A stretch of 64,000 nucleotides of DNA from Brienomyrus brachyistius (GCF_023856365.1 NW_026042763.1:38053-102052); one strand, 5' to 3'. Positions 1 to 23,420 are shown, numbered from the stretch's first letter. The notes: generated from the letters alone by a model not told the origin. Program-made: numbers and translations.

Positions 1-68
1 CAAGCAATGCTTCAGACCAGCGAATAAGAATAGCATTGAAATGTACATAAATAAAAATTTTCTCTTAC

Positions 69-3000
69 CTTTTCATAGTCTATCAGCTGCCCTTGCTTTC
101 TGATATTCTTCTTAGTCAAATAAATCGCTTTAGAAGAGCAAAAGAAAGACATGGCAAGAAACTGTGTTTTTCTATTATTCTAGTAAAGGGAAGTAATGAT
201 GTAATAGGCGAGCACATGATTAATAATTGGTAATCACCGTAATCTAGCTCGGAGGCTGGCCACTGCTGAGAGCTCCAGAAGTACGGAGTCTAGCAAAAAG
301 GAGATGCTGTCATTTGAAACTATTCAGAAGCAGCGTGACAAAGGTGCTTTGTGATTTAACATGTCAGGGACAAGGCGGGTGGAAGGCATTTTGCTACTTT
401 AACTGGCATTGGTTCTCATACATCAGTGTTTCCCAATCCGGTCCTCGGCGACACACAGATGATCCACGTTTTTGCTCCCTCCCAGCTCCCTACCAGACAG
501 TCTACGTTTTTGCACCCTCTCAGCTCTGGAGCCCGGACCAGATTGAGAAATACTGTCCTACACGGTAATTCCGCAGTCTCTCCAACGAATAGTTTCGATA
601 TGCGTGCCCCCCCACATGGCCACCACCCTCTCGCGCTGCCCTCCATCTGAAGAAACCGTGGTTTTAGGTTACCTGGAAGCGATACGGCGTCTCGTCGGGC
701 CCCAGGACGAGCGTCCTGGGGTCCTTTAGGGGGTAAATGTAGCCGTGCTTCACGATCAGATTCCCCACATGAAGTGCCTCTGAAAACACACAAAGTGGTC
801 ACTCATTTCCACGTAAACTACTCAAAGCTCAAACAAATCCACTACTCGTAGCCCAGATTTAGGCATAGTAATTCTCTAAATTTTTGTCAGTGGAATACAG
901 TAGAACACACGATAACTAGAAACTGAGTAGGCATATTATATTTTATTTTACGGTATAGCAAGTAACTGGAAAAAACGTTGACATGGTGCACAGAATAAGC
1001 CGCGGGGATGGTGCATTCCTCATCGGAACTATAATTAATTACGAGTAATTGGGACTTTCCACTTTCCGGCTGCCTCCGCGGCCATTGGCAGTCAGGCGCT
1101 CCCGGGGGTTTCAGACCGGCGCAGCAACAGCGCTGCTAGGGGGAAGCCTAGTGTTTACAGGGAGGGGTAACTGCTTACCGGGGCAACAGGTTTTTTGCCC
1201 ATTCAAGTCTGTTAATGCATCTGCCATCTACTGCCTAAAAGTCCCCTCCTTTCCATTCCGACTTCTTTTCCAATCTGGGCTGTAAATCAGGGAAATCTGC
1301 TCCCTTGCTATTTAAAACCTCATCTGCATCGCCCGGGAATTCAGGACAACAGCGTCTTGCAGAAGTGCATAATGAGGGAGACGGATAGCGATATTTCTCC
1401 AGGCATGACTGACTGCCTCTGGCTATCAGCGAAGTTTGCATCGGGACTATCAAACCGTACAGCTCAGCATGCGTAGCGGCGCGACTCGGGACTGGCCTAC
1501 AGATTATTTGTACTAATAGCCTCTCAGCAGAAAGATAAATAATTCAGCAGATAAATTGACGCCAGGGGAAGAAAATCCCAAAAGCTTCAGGCGAATGGGG
1601 TGTCTATGTTATGGACAAGCTCAATTCTGACATTTATTAATTCACAGGCTCAGCAATATCAATGGAACAGAACATGCTTCTGTCAGACACGTGAATTGCA
1701 TATGCTTACACATAAATGCAGCTAGGCTAATCTGTTGTATGGATGACAAATTCTATTACTTCATTTGTATTTATTATTCAAAAGACTCGTTTATTTCTGT
1801 TATTTTATTACAAAAAAAAAAAAACCTGATGACGTCTTTCGCCAGCAGGGGCGCCATCGTCGTCACGAAGGGAAAAAAACAATCGATTAACCTCACATAA
1901 GAGCACCAGGTAACGCTTCCCTACATACTTCTCGGCCCTACCTTCTTCCATGATGGAGTACTTCTGAATTAGCCACTCCACGATATCATTTCCTGGGAAG
2001 GCATAGCGAGGAAGGCATCTAGTTAGAGTCGAGAAATGCATTAAGCCGTCATAAATCAAAAACGCTGAACTCGATAAATAAATTACATAAATAAATATGA
2101 GCGCAAGGAGATCGATGACAGTCTTAATGCACAGGATTCCCGAAGACCGCCGATGTATGGGCTTTCCTGTGAAGGGCTTAAATGACCATTAGGACCCGGC
2201 CCCCGGGACACTGCACGGCCGGGTGTAAGACAACCCGGGCGGCATGAAAAATTATTTTTAAAAAGTAAAATATGTATCGTGCACCTGTCATCGCATGTGG
2301 AATCACTGTGATTAACAGTCTTTGATTCTTCATCTTTATCCCCATGTCGGGATCTTGCATCGCCACAATGACTTGTTCAATCTGGGATAAGAAGAATAGT
2401 CAAAATCGTGAAATCAAGGTGACGACAGACATAGTGAAAACGTTCAACCTAGTAATATAATAATTGCTTAATGTGTGATTTGATATGTAATCGTTATATT
2501 CATCATTAAATCACCGGAGAGACACACTCATATATTTAGGCATATATATAAGTAAACTACAAGGTTTTTCCTCTGACTATCTTAACTGCACGTCAAAGAC
2601 GTTATCGGATATTCCCGACTACAGACTTTCGGTTTGATCATTTATTCGCGTTATTAATTCGGCTCCTGATTACATTAAACTAAACATGCTCAGATTGTTA
2701 CAACCTTTGCTTGTCGGTTATTTTTGGGATCTTTCTGGATGGGCTCAAGGCGGGGTCTGTAAGCACAAGCAAACTGCCAGCACTTTTGTTTTACATGAAA
2801 ATAGTTTGATGTCGGCCTATTGCGTTATTGTCTGGCTATAATTTGGAGGCAATATTAAACAATAGGCCCATATATTGTAAATATACATGTTGTGTTGTTT
2901 TGTTGTTATCACAAACGTATAGCCTGATCATAAATTTCATGGATACCTGGATGTTGTATGTTCCATTATATTTATGAATGAATGATTTATGTGAAGTCTG

Positions 3001-3334
3001 GCTTAGATTCGAGAATTAATCATATAGATTAAAAAAAGTTTTCATTTAAAACTTATCTCATATAATAAAATCCTCGTCCGAACGAACATATGTCAGAATG
3101 AAAAAACATTTAAATTATTTTTGTGATGCATCAGTATCAATAGCTACAACGTCATAACAGATATAGATATAATGCGGTTCATACTTTTGAAGTTGATGCG
3201 TATCTCCCGAAAAAAATCAACTCCAGAAGAGTCCGCGTCTGTAAATGCCTGAACTTCGGAATCGATCCTACCTTTGTTAGGCGCGGCATCTGTGTCTTGC
3301 AGCTGTTCCCTTGGATAAAGATGTTAATTGTCAT
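69..3334 (-). CDS. rgs11: RGS protein of the R7 family, 5' part (rgs11-like), six coding exons
   Basis: This is the N-terminal part of an R7-type regulator of G-protein signalling, which with Gbeta5 speeds GTP hydrolysis on Galpha i/o subunits. Six coding exons can be placed on the minus strand: 3334-3272 (ATG at 3334-3332, protein starts MTI), 2381-2285, 1992-1942, 779-673, 289-238 and 127-69. All have GT-AG borders and join in one frame (429 bp, 143 codons). Residues from about 22 to 105 form the DEP domain used for membrane targeting through R7BP/R9AP, with motifs IPHAMTG, EEEALHVGN, HGYIYPL and [13 protein letters not shown] and the start of the DEP-helical-extension follow. GGL and RGS domains would lie left of the window. 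The run [20 protein letters not shown] and the EEEALH motif fit RGS11 better than RGS9, though QQWPA is RGS9-like. Family assignment is firm; the paralogue is less so. Confidence 0.75.
424..555. mobile_element. Short inverted-repeat MITE in an rgs11 intron
   Basis: The ends are imperfect inverted repeats: CAGTGTTTCCCAATCCGG at the left, and the complement of CAGTATTTCTCAATCTGG at the right. The interior repeats a 'gtctacgtttttgc' motif. The same family occurs in a u2af2 intron at 10272-10443. This is probably a non-autonomous DNA transposon; no clean target duplication was found. Confidence 0.6.
780..1941. other. rgs11 intron, no gene seen
   Basis: This interval lies between two rgs11 coding exons. 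Short ORFs occur on both strands, but none has coding character or recognisable similarity. An A12 run occurs near 1812. Confidence 0.5.
2382..3271. other. First rgs11 coding intron, no gene seen
   Basis: AT-rich intron between the first and second coding exons. I see no coding, RNA or clear transposon signature in it. Confidence 0.5.
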
Positions 3335-4488
3335 GCTTACAGCATCTCGATCTCCGGCGTTTGTGAAGTTGGGATTGATGCTGTCCTGTGTTTTTTTTTT
3401 CCTTCCACACTTAAGCTCTGCTTGTTACTGCCCCATAGCGGAGCGCAAGTGAAACGGACTACCGGAGATTTGCACTGTTTTTCTGTTAGTGTGTATAATC
3501 AAAATATGACTCAGTTTGGCCAGTTAGAAAAATATGATAATAGAAAAGTATTCTTTTCCTCTCACTTTTTTTTCTTGATTTAATTACCGACTTCACGTAC
3601 TTACACTGTGTCCCGTTGCACGATGTAATATTGCGAAACTATGATTTTGTGGCAGTGTTTTGTAAAGGAATTTTCCGTTTAATCATCGTCTTAGTATAAA
3701 GCTATATGGTTGTTCTGGTATCAGTGGACGTACATTATGTATTTTTTCTTCTCTTGAGCACCATGGTCATGACATGAAGCTCAGTCATTGATTACTCGCA
3801 AATGTTAGTAGTCATCCGCTGTTTATCTTGAAGATGTAAAAGTAGTGCGCGTACATCTCCTCGTTAGTATAGTGGTGAGTATCCCCGCCTGTCACGCGGG
3901 AGACCGGGGTTCGATTCCCCGACGGGGAGAGTCTGCATCTTTTTGCCTCGGTCTCAAAAGGCACCAAGCTAGAACCGGCCCCGTGTTAGTGGAAACGGGG
4001 CTTGTGACTTGTACTCATGCATAATATTCTGCGGGTCGCTCAGCAGCGCAGCATATGAAACTAGACTCGGATTGTAAGTGTGTGGTTTTGATAATTGATG
4101 TATGGATGGATGGATCCTTAATAAGAGATATAAACAATAAGGTCCAGTCGCCAACTAATCATGTAAAATACGTCATAAACTCATGGTTGTTAAACCCAGA
4201 ATAAAAATGAAGACGTATAACTAGGAAAGTCAACTTGCACATTTCAATTTTGGTTCGATATAATCACGTTGTCCTTAACCCTCCAGTGCAGGAGGGGACG
4301 GTAATGCGCATCGAATGTTTCCGAACCTGTGTGTGATACAACCGAGGAAGAGCCGATGACTTCGGGGGAGGAGGGGCAGGCGACTCGGAAGAAAAAGCAG
4401 CAGAACCCAATGCAGCCTGTAGCCCATTCAAAGGCCTACTGTTGGACCTCTGCTTATTTTGCAATACGTCTTTAGTACGGACTGAAAA
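3335..4488. promoter_or_regulatory. Shared upstream region of divergent rgs11-like and u2af2 genes
   Basis: About 1.15 kb separates the two start codons, which point away from each other. The interval holds the tRNA-Asp and a short GGAT repeat near 4102. The 4280-4440 part is GC-richer and without an obvious TATA box, as expected next to a housekeeping splicing-factor gene. Untranslated exons of either gene may lie here; transcription starts cannot be seen. Confidence 0.45.
3858..3929 (+). tRNA. trnD-GTC: tRNA-Asp (anticodon GTC)
   Basis: A 72-nt cloverleaf can be folded by eye. The acceptor stem TCCTCGT pairs with ACGGGGA, including one T-G pair, followed by discriminator G. The anticodon arm CCCGCCTGTCACGCGGG presents GTC. 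The T arm contains GGTTCGATTCC, the internal B box, and the D arm TAGTATAGTGG gives the A box. There is no encoded CCA, as expected for a eukaryotic nuclear tRNA. A T run follows within about 12 nt and could terminate Pol III. It sits between the divergent rgs11-like and u2af2 genes. Confidence 0.95.
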
Positions 4489-15327
<10,839 letters not shown>

Positions 15328-18300
15328 CCAATCAGATTGTCCGTCGCCTATCTGAACCAATCAGATTGTCCGTCGCCTATCTGAACCAATCAGATTGTCC
15401 GTCGCCTATCTGAACCAATCAGATTGTCCGTCGCCTATCTGAACCAATCAGATTGTCCGTCGTCTATCTGAGCCAATCAGATTGTCCGTCGCCTATCTGA
15501 GCCAATCAGATTGTCCGTCGCCTATCTGAGCCAATCAGATTGTCCGTCGCCTATCTGAGCCAATCAGATCGTCCGTCGCCTATCTGAGCCAATCAGATCG
15601 TCCGTCGCCTATCTGAGCCAATCAGATCGTCCGTCGCCTATCTGAGCCAATCAGATCGTCCGTCGCCTATCTGAGCCAATCAGATCGTCCGTCGCCTATC
15701 TGAGCCAATCAGATCGTCCGTCGCCTATCTGAGCCAATCAGATTGTCCGTCGCCTATCTGAGCCAATCAGATTGTCCGTCGCCTATCTGAGCCAATCAGA
15801 TCGTCCGTCGCCTATCTGAGCCAATCAGATTGTCCGTCGCCTATCTGAGCCAATCAGATCGTCCGTCGCCTATCTGAGCCAATCAGATCGTCCGTCGCCT
15901 ATCTGAGCCAATCAGATCGTCCGTCGCCTATCTGAGCCAATCAGATCGTCCGTCGCCTATCTGAGCCAATCAGATTGTCCGTCGCCTATCTGAGCCAATC
16001 AGATTGTCCGTCGCCTATCTGAGCCAATCAGATTGTCCGTCGCCTATCTGAGCCAATCAGATTGTCCGTCGCCTATCTGAGCCAATCAGATTGTCCGTCG
16101 CCTATCTGAGCCAATCAGATTGTCCGTCGCCTATCTGAGCCAATCAGATTGTCCGTCGCCTATCTGAGCCAATCAGATTGTCCGTCGCCTATCTGAGCCA
16201 ATCAGATTGTCCGTCGCCTATCTGAGCCAATCAGATTGTCCGTCGCCTATCTGAGCCAATCAGATTGTCCGTCGCCTATCTGAGCCAATCAGATTGTCCG
16301 TCGCCTATCTGAGCCAATCAGATTGTCCGTCGCCTATCTGAGCCAATCAGATTGTCCGTCGCCTATCTGAGCCAATCAGATTGTCCGTCGCCTATCTGAG
16401 CCAATCAGATTGTCCGTCGCCTATCTGAGCCAATCAGAATTGTCCGTCGCCTATCTGAGCCAATCAGATTGTCCGTCGCCTATCTGAGCCAATCAGATTG
16501 TCCGTCGCCTATCTGAGCCAATCAGATTGTCCGTCGCCTATCTGAGCCAATCAGATTGTCCGTCGCCTATCTGAGCCAATCAGATTGTCGTCGCCTATCT
16601 GAGCCAATCAGATTGTCCGTCGCCTATCTGAGCCAATCAGATTGTCCGTCGCCTATCTGAGCCAATCAGATTGTCCGTCGCCTATCTGAGCCAATCAGAT
16701 TGTCCGTCGCCTATCTGAACCAATCAGATTGTCCGTCGCCTATCTGAACCAATCAGATTGTCCGTCGCCTATCTGAGCCAATCAGATTGTCCGTCGCCTA
16801 TCTGAGCCAATCAGATTGTCCGTCGCCTATCTGAGCCAATCAGATTGTCCGTCGCCTATCTGAGCCAATCAGATTGTCCGTCGCCTATCTGAGCCAATCA
16901 GATTGTCCGTCGCCTATCTGAGCCAATCAGATTGTCCGTCCGCCTATCTGAGCCAATCAGATCGTCCGTCGCCTATCTGAGGCCAATCAGATCGTCCGTC
17001 GCCTATCTGAACCAATCAGATCGTCCGTCGCCTATCTGAACCAATCAGATCGTCCGTCGCCTATCTGAACCAATCAGATCGTCCGTCGCCTATCTGAGCC
17101 AATCAGATCGTCCGTCGCCTATCTGAGCCAATCAGATCGTCCGTCGCCTATCTGAGCCAATCAGATCGTCCGTCGCCCTATCTGAGCCAATCAGATCGTC
17201 CGTCGCCTATCTGAGCCAATCAGATCGTCCGTCGCCTATCTGAGCCAATCAGATCGTCCGTCGCCTATCTGAGCCAATCAGATCGTCCGTCGCCTATCTG
17301 AGCCAATCAGATTGTCCGTCGCCTATCTGAGCCAATCAGATTGTCCGTCGCCTATCTGAGCCAATCAGATTGTCCGTCGCCTATCTGAGCCAATCAGATT
17401 GTCCGTCGCCTATCTGAGCCAATCAGATTGTCCGTCGCCTATCTGAGCCAATCAGATTGTCCGTCGCCTATCTGACCAATCAGATTGTCCGTCGCCTATC
17501 TGAACCAATCAGATTGTCCGTCGCCTATCTGAGCCAATCAGATTGTCCGTCGCCTATCTGAGCCAATCAGATTGTCCGTCGCCTATCTGAGCCAATCAGA
17601 TTGTCCGTCGCCTATCTGAGCCAATCAGATTGTCCGTCGCCTATCTGAGCCAATCAGATTGTCCGTCGCCTATCTGAGCCAATCAGATTGTCCGTCCGCC
17701 TATCTGAGCCAATCAGATTGTCCGACGCCTATCTGAGCCAATCAGATTGTCCGTCGCCTATCTGAGCCAATCAGATTGTCCGTCGCCTATCTGAGCCAAT
17801 CAGATTGTCCGTCGCCTATCTGAGCCAATCAGATTGTCCGTCGCCTATCTGAGCCAATCAGATTGTCCGTCGCCTATCTGAGCCAATCAGATTGTCCGTC
17901 GCCTATCTGAGCCAATCAGATTGTCCGTCGCCTATCTGAGCCAATCAGATTGTCCGTCGCCTATCTGAGCCAATCAGATTGTCCGTCGCCTATCTGAGCC
18001 AATCAGATTGTCCGTCGCCTATCTGAGCCAATCAGATTGTCCGTCGCCTATCTGAGCCAATCAGATTGTCCGTCGCCTATCTGAGCCAATCAGATTGTCC
18101 GTCGCCTATCTGAGCCAATCAGATGTCCGTCGCCTATCTGAGCCAATCAGATTGTCCGTCGCCTATCTGAGCCAATCAGATTGTCCGTCGCCTATCTGAG
18201 CCAATCAGATTGTCCGTCGCCTATCTGAGCCAATCAGATTGTCCGTCGCCTATCTGAGCCAATCAGATTGTCCGTCGCCTATCTGAGCCAATCAGATTGT

Positions 18301-19274
18301 CCGTCGCCTATCTGAGCCAATCAGATTGTCCGTCGCCTATCTGAGCCAATCAGATTGTCCGTCGCCTATCTGAGCAATCAGATGTCCGTCGCCTATCTGA
18401 GCCAATCAGATTGTCCGTCGCCTATCTGAGCCAATCAGATTGTCCGTCGCCTATCTGAGCCAATCAGATTGTCCGTCGCCTATCTGAGCCAATCAGATTG
18501 TCCGTCGCCTATCTGAGCCAATCAGATTGTCCGTCGCCTATCTGAGCCAATCAGATTGTCCGTCGCCTATCTGAGCCAATCAGATTGTCCGTCGCCTATC
18601 TGAGCCAATCAGATTGTCCGTCGCCTATCTGAGCCAATCAGATTGTCCGTCGCCTATCTGAGCCTTCAGATTGTCCGTCGCCTATCTGAGCCAATCAGAT
18701 TGTCCGTCGCCTATCTGAGCCAATCAGATTGTCCGTCGCCTATCTGAGCCAATCAGATTGTCCGTCGCCTATCTGAGCCAATCAGATTGTCCGTCGCCTA
18801 TCTGAGCCAATCAGATTGTCCGTCGCCTATCTGAGCCAATCAGATTGTCCGTCGCCTATCTGAGCAATCAGATTGTCCGTCGCCTATCTGAGCCAATCAG
18901 ATTGTCCGTCGCCTATCTGAGCCAATCAGATTGTCCGTCGCCTATCTGAGCCAATCAGATTGTCCGTCGCCTATGAGCCAATCAGATTGTCCGTCGCCTA
19001 TCTGAGCCAATCAGATTGTCCGTCGCCTATCTGAGCCAATCAGATTGTCCGTCGCCTATCTGAGCCAATCAGATTGTCCGTCGCCTATCTGAGCCAATCA
19101 GATTGTCCGTCCGCCTATCTGAGCCAATCAGATTGTCCGTCCGCCTATCTGAGCCAATCAGATTGTCCGTCGCCTATCTGAGCCAATCAGATTGTCCGTC
19201 GCCTATCTGAGCCAATCAGATTGTCCGTCGCCTATCTGAGCCAATCAGATTGTCCGTCGCCTATCTGAACCAAT
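15328..19274 (-). repeat. 29-bp satellite, inverted right arm (about 136 copies)
   Basis: The same 29-bp unit runs in the opposite orientation, so CCAATCAG now reads on the plus strand. The switch at 15327/15328 is a hairpin point: GGCGACGGACAATCTG, the 5-nt CCAAT, then the complementary arm. Variants come in blocks: GAACC units next to the switch, and CAGATCGTCC units around 15560-15960 and 16960-17300. Single-base indels are frequent here (for example near 16439, 16588, 16940, 17178, 18124 and 18374), more than in the left arm. The array ends at ...GAACCAAT near 19274. Confidence 0.97.
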
Positions 19275-20570
19275 TTTTGTGTTTGTGAAAACGGGTCTTT
19301 AATCGGGGAACGGAGCGGGGTAGAGCAGGACGGAACGCAGGCATTGACAAACTACAATGACGGACAGGGCAAACAGGTAAGACCAGGACTTAAAATAGGT
19401 CATGACTAATCAAAGTAATCGGGCAAAGCAGGAGACGATCAGGGAAGCACACGTGGGTAATCAGGGGGCGTGGCACACACGAGGAGCGGACAAGCCGGGG
19501 CATATATGTATATCTATATAAAACCTCATTAATGAGGGACAGGGAACAGAACGGACAGACAGAACTGGCACAGGGGAAGGAGCCAGGACAAGACTTGACA
19601 TAAGACAGGAAAGGCAGAGAAACAGATCAGAAAGGGGGACACGGAGGGAACAGGCAGGACAAAAGGACCGGAGTGAACGAAGGGAACATCGGGAAAGAGG
19701 AGCAGAAGCCAGAGGGACGAGGGACAAAGAGAGGAGGGACAGAGACAGGAGGAACAAAGCGAGGGGGAGCAGAGGCAGGAGGGACAAAGACGGGAGGCCA
19801 GGGAGAGAAGGAGGGGGAACCAAGAGGAGCCCGAGGAGACCCAGCGGGCGACGGGAGGCAGCCGGAAGGGCTGCAGGCGGCCGGGAGGCCGGAGCCGGAG
19901 GGGCCGAGGAGATGGGGTGAGGACAGACGCAGGGACGAAGGAGGGAGTCGGAGGGGAGACCAGGGAAGGGGACGAAGGAGCTGGAAGGGACCCTGGCGAG
20001 GGCAAGGAGAGAGGGGGAGCCGCAGCAGACGGCGACGTCCTCCGACACGCCAGAGCGGGAGGACCAGCAGGGCGAATGAGGAGCCGCCGTCGGGGGGCCC
20101 GCAGGCAACCGATAAGACGCCGGAGGAGGGACCGAGGCAGGGCGACGAGGCCGCGGAGGGGGACCCGCAGACGACAGCCGACCCGGAGGGCCAGGACCCG
20201 CAGGCGCCGACCAAGCCCTAGCGCCGGCGAGGGAGGGCGAGCCAGGGGGCTGGGCGGGTGGGACCCCAGCCGTGCGTCTGTGTCCTCTCCCCTTATGGGA
20301 CACAGACATAAGGACCCGTGGCGGGGTCGGGCTCGTCGGGGGTGAGGGTACCAGAGTCACAGGGGGAGAAGGGACTGGAGTGGGGCCAGGGACTGGAGCT
20401 GCAGGCTGCAGAGGGGGCGCCTGCCCGGGAGCTGCAGGCAGGGAAAGCGCCTCGGACGTGGGCGCGGTAGCTGCAGGCAGCCGGAGACGGCTGCTCGGGC
20501 TCTGGGGCCGCAGGGGGGCACTTATTTTATTATATAAAATAAGTGTCACACAACCGGGGTGACATGCCTT
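19275..20570 (-). repeat. Dispersed repeat with a proline-rich minus-strand ORF
   Basis: It shares an ordered set of motifs with 39115-39660: 'aatgacggaca', 'gatcagggaagcacacgtgg', 'aatcagggggcgtggcacac' and a 'ggagctgcaggc'-type GC-rich block. It is therefore a dispersed element, not unique sequence. Minus-strand frames read proline-rich protein (362 codons at 20549-19461) with PGPTPVP, which recurs in the 39-kb copy. Length and composition differ strongly between copies, so a conserved protein is not shown. Near the right edge is a perfect palindrome at 20521-20543, CTTATTTTAT then TAT then its complement. Element type is unknown. Confidence 0.55.
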
Positions 20571-20574
20571 GCCT

Positions 20575-21035
20575 GCTTGTGGGATGAGGAAGACTCAGGG
20601 ACTGGAAATGGGATTAAAACTGAAGATGTGCTCATTCCTTTGTGTATTTACAAATTTTCCTTCCGTCAGACATGAGGAGTTTGCTGCTATATTTGGCACT
20701 AATAGAGATTCTGATGCTGCTATTTTTATTGTCTATTAGTTTGTTATTATTTACAAGTTCTGTTGTGTTTTTGCATTTTTCTCTTCTGGTTAATTAACTG
20801 CTGTCTGATTGCTGTGAAGTATGAGTGTGGTGAGTAAGACTCAGGGACTGGAAGTGGGATTACAACTGAAGATAACATGCTTATTCCTTTTTTGTATTGT
20901 TTACAAATTTCCTTCCGTCAAACATGAGGAGTTTGCTGCTATATTGTGCACTAACAGAGATTCTGATGCTGCTATTTTTATTGTTTATAAATGTGTTATT
21001 GTTTCCAAGTTGAGTATTCAATAAATGCTAAATTG
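20575..21035 (+). repeat. Tandem duplication of a roughly 200-bp segment
   Basis: Copy one (about 20580-20770) and copy two (about 20826-21030) share 'agactcagggactgga', 'tttccttccgtca', 'catgaggagtttgctgctat' and 'gagattctgatgctgctatt' in order. They adjoin the hAT-like terminus that follows and are probably internal to that non-autonomous element. Confidence 0.65.
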
Positions 21036-21084
21036 AGAAATTTTGTGTATCGTTTGTTATTATTAGTGTGATATTTTACCATGC

Positions 21085-21209
21085 AAATAGAGGGGAAAAC
21101 GTCCAATTATCGGCCAAAAAAAATCAGCAGCATATATCGGCCATCGCCTGACCCTGACTCCTAAATATCGGCATCGGCTATTGAAAAACCCATATCGGTC
21201 GACCTCTAG
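21085..21209. mobile_element. Terminus of a non-autonomous DNA transposon (hAT-like)
   Basis: Ends ...CCCATATCGGTCGACCTCTAG after several 'atcggcc/atcggcat' motifs. This end occurs widely in fish repeats. A partner terminus was not located, so the hAT assignment is inference. Confidence 0.45.
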
Positions 21210-21473
21210 TAACAGTACATTCTGTCCAATTCATCCATCGAGTTAAGTCACACACCCACTTGAGGGGGCACTCGGCAGACGTGAGGATGGGGATGTTCTT
21301 TCCGCTATAACATCCACTGCAGAAGTACATCTCGCTCCTGTTCACAGGGCTTACTTCAATGATGAAGCAGGGCTGGTTGTCTGGACAAGTGAAGTTGTCC
21401 TGCTGCTGGGTCTCGGTGCCGTTTTTCCACCTAAGCTTGAAGGTGGAAATGTGTTCCAACTTGGTCCCTGGGA
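21210..21473 (-). CDS. Unrecognised exon-like ORF, secreted or surface-type composition
   Basis: I do not recognise this. Reading the minus strand from a plausible acceptor (tatgctgcag before 21473), the frame encodes about 85 residues. It is rich in cysteine and in N-glycosylation sequons (NGT, NFT, NRS, NWT), which suggests an extracellular domain. The frame runs on downstream into the repeat end at 21085-21209, whose CTAGAGGTCGACC would be translated. The true exon therefore ends earlier, perhaps at a GT near 21255, or the gene has been cut by the insertion. No start codon or partner exon was found. It could be part of a receptor ectodomain or a pseudogene fragment. Confidence 0.3.
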
Positions 21474-21539
21474 CTGCAGCATAGCCAAACATCGCGAGCA
21501 GCGTCGGCCACACCCACCACCAGAACCATCACACCGTCC

Positions 21540-23225
21540 TATACACATAAAGAAGAACTAAAACATAGAGTGTTGTGACAATCTATGCGTTAATGTTTGG
21601 CAGCATAGGTGATTCGTTAAAATTATACCGAAGAATGGAAAATGTGATATTTAGAATATTTTTTGCCATTTAGTAGCTAATTTAAGCACTTACCCAATGC
21701 CTCAATTTGTTTTAGGTCAGTAATGTCTGAGCCAAAAGAATGAATGTATGAATTTAATACAATTCACCCACTCCCACCCACACACAAATCTGAAATTCAA
21801 TTTATTAAGACACTTCTTAAACATTAGTGCATTAACAAAAAAGGAAAATCTTAAGAGATTCAGTAGGATTTTCTATGTTAGACTTAAGTTAATAGTTCAA
21901 TAGTTTTTATATATTTCAGTATACCAATTTGACTTTAATGTTGAAACAGATGCTAAAACATGGAATAATTTCATAACTAGAGAAACATGTTATTCACAAA
22001 CACTAGCAAAGGTAGCTTATAGTTAAACTTACTTAAGTCAGCAAGTCAGGCTACAGTGTGTAAGAATTGTCGTAAACGATAATTTGTCTCAGTCTTACAT
22101 GACAGAATAAGTAAACAGAAAATATAAAATGGCTGAAACAGCATCATTAACGCCAGCTACAGTAGAGGCGCAGAAAAGGTGTCATGACTGAAGTATTCCC
22201 AAACTTTGGAAGACCGCATGCGAGCCTTTTTTGCCGCGTGTTTCTCCAGAGGCTCCGGAGCTCCGCTGGTTGACGCAGCCAAGTTGGCTCATGTGCAGGG
22301 GGACAAGCGGCAAATTTCTTTTTTGCAGGGTGGTAGGTGATGTCTCATTAATATTTCTGAGAGAAGTGCTACATGATTGGCCAGTGCATGCCTTACAAAA
22401 TGGTGCGGCACTGCATCCAAGCCTGCGGCACTCAGAGTCACAAATACAGTGGAAACCATTTGTAGTAATTACGTCTGTCTGGCTGATTTCCAACTAATTG
22501 ATATTTGTATATTTATTACATGAATATAAGGTAATATAAGGTAATAGAAGAGGTATTTAATGGTTTTCCGTCTGAGGAATTTGCAAAAAACTGCAGTGCA
22601 TGATGGGTCGGATCTAAAGGCTGCCTAACGTCCTCATCTGTAGGACGACTTACATCAAGACTAGGAAGGTGCATAATGTTCATGCCTGGTTGCGTTTGTT
22701 GGTCCAGAAAGTAATTCAATTTCGCCATGTAGGTTACGTTCTTAAAAACTGCTTGGAATATAGCCCGATTATATGCTGTGGGCCTTTTAATTTCTTTGTT
22801 TACCAGGTAGGCTACCTTCTTTAAACTGCGTTTTGTTAGACTACATATTTAGGGAGGTCTTTATAAATTTATTGTAGTCTTTATAAATATGTACATAGTT
22901 TAGCCTAACCCAGCCACTTAAGGGAGCAAGCCAGCTCAACTAGGTGTCGGTCCCAAGCCCGGATTAATGGGGAGGGTTGGCGTCAAGAAATAAAGAGACT
23001 GTATCTTCACTGCATGACTGATGTCAAAATGTGTGAAATATGTGGTTGTATAAATAAATTCATTAAAGTAGGTTAATGATTCTGTGCTGTCTAAATTGTA
23101 TAGAAAATTTCTACATATAGCCAAACAAATCTCCTCCTGTTTGAAAAGGCATAGAAAAAGCAATTTAGCCACTAAAACTTTACAGTTTTTGTGAGGGACA
23201 GTCGAATTCTCTCGTTAAGTTTTTT
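21540..23225. other. Gene-free interval
   Basis: AT-rich, with scattered ORFs of under 105 codons. The minus-strand frame at 22182-22493 is cysteine-containing but has no splice context or family resemblance. Nothing in this interval can be supported as a gene. Confidence 0.4.
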
Positions 23226-23420
23226 GTGATCCTGCACCTACACTTTGCCGGCCCCAGGAGGATGGGCTCCCCCTTTGAGTTTGGTCCCTCCCAAGGTTTC
23301 TTCCTTCTTGGGAGTTTTTCCATGCTATCGGCGCCTATGGCTTACTCACTGGGGGCTTTGGGTGGGCATGATATAAAGCAAAGCATTTTCCCTTCCAGTT
23401 TCCTCCTCTGGTCCACATTG
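23226..23420 (+). repeat. LINE-type 3' tail repeat
   Basis: Carries the block 'aggaggatgggctcccc', 'tccctcccaaggtttcttcc' and 'cactgggggctttgggtggg'. A second copy lies at 32290-32495. The block is a common 3' end of fish L2-like elements. Confidence 0.55.

Noticed and set aside
19529..20345. Several overlapping long ORFs on both strands
   Set aside because: All are frames of the same GC-rich repeat. Only the minus-strand proline-rich frame recurs in another copy, and even that is not shown to be coding.
22182..22493. Cysteine-rich minus-strand ORF
   Set aside because: No splice sites, signal peptide or recognisable fold; composition alone is not enough.
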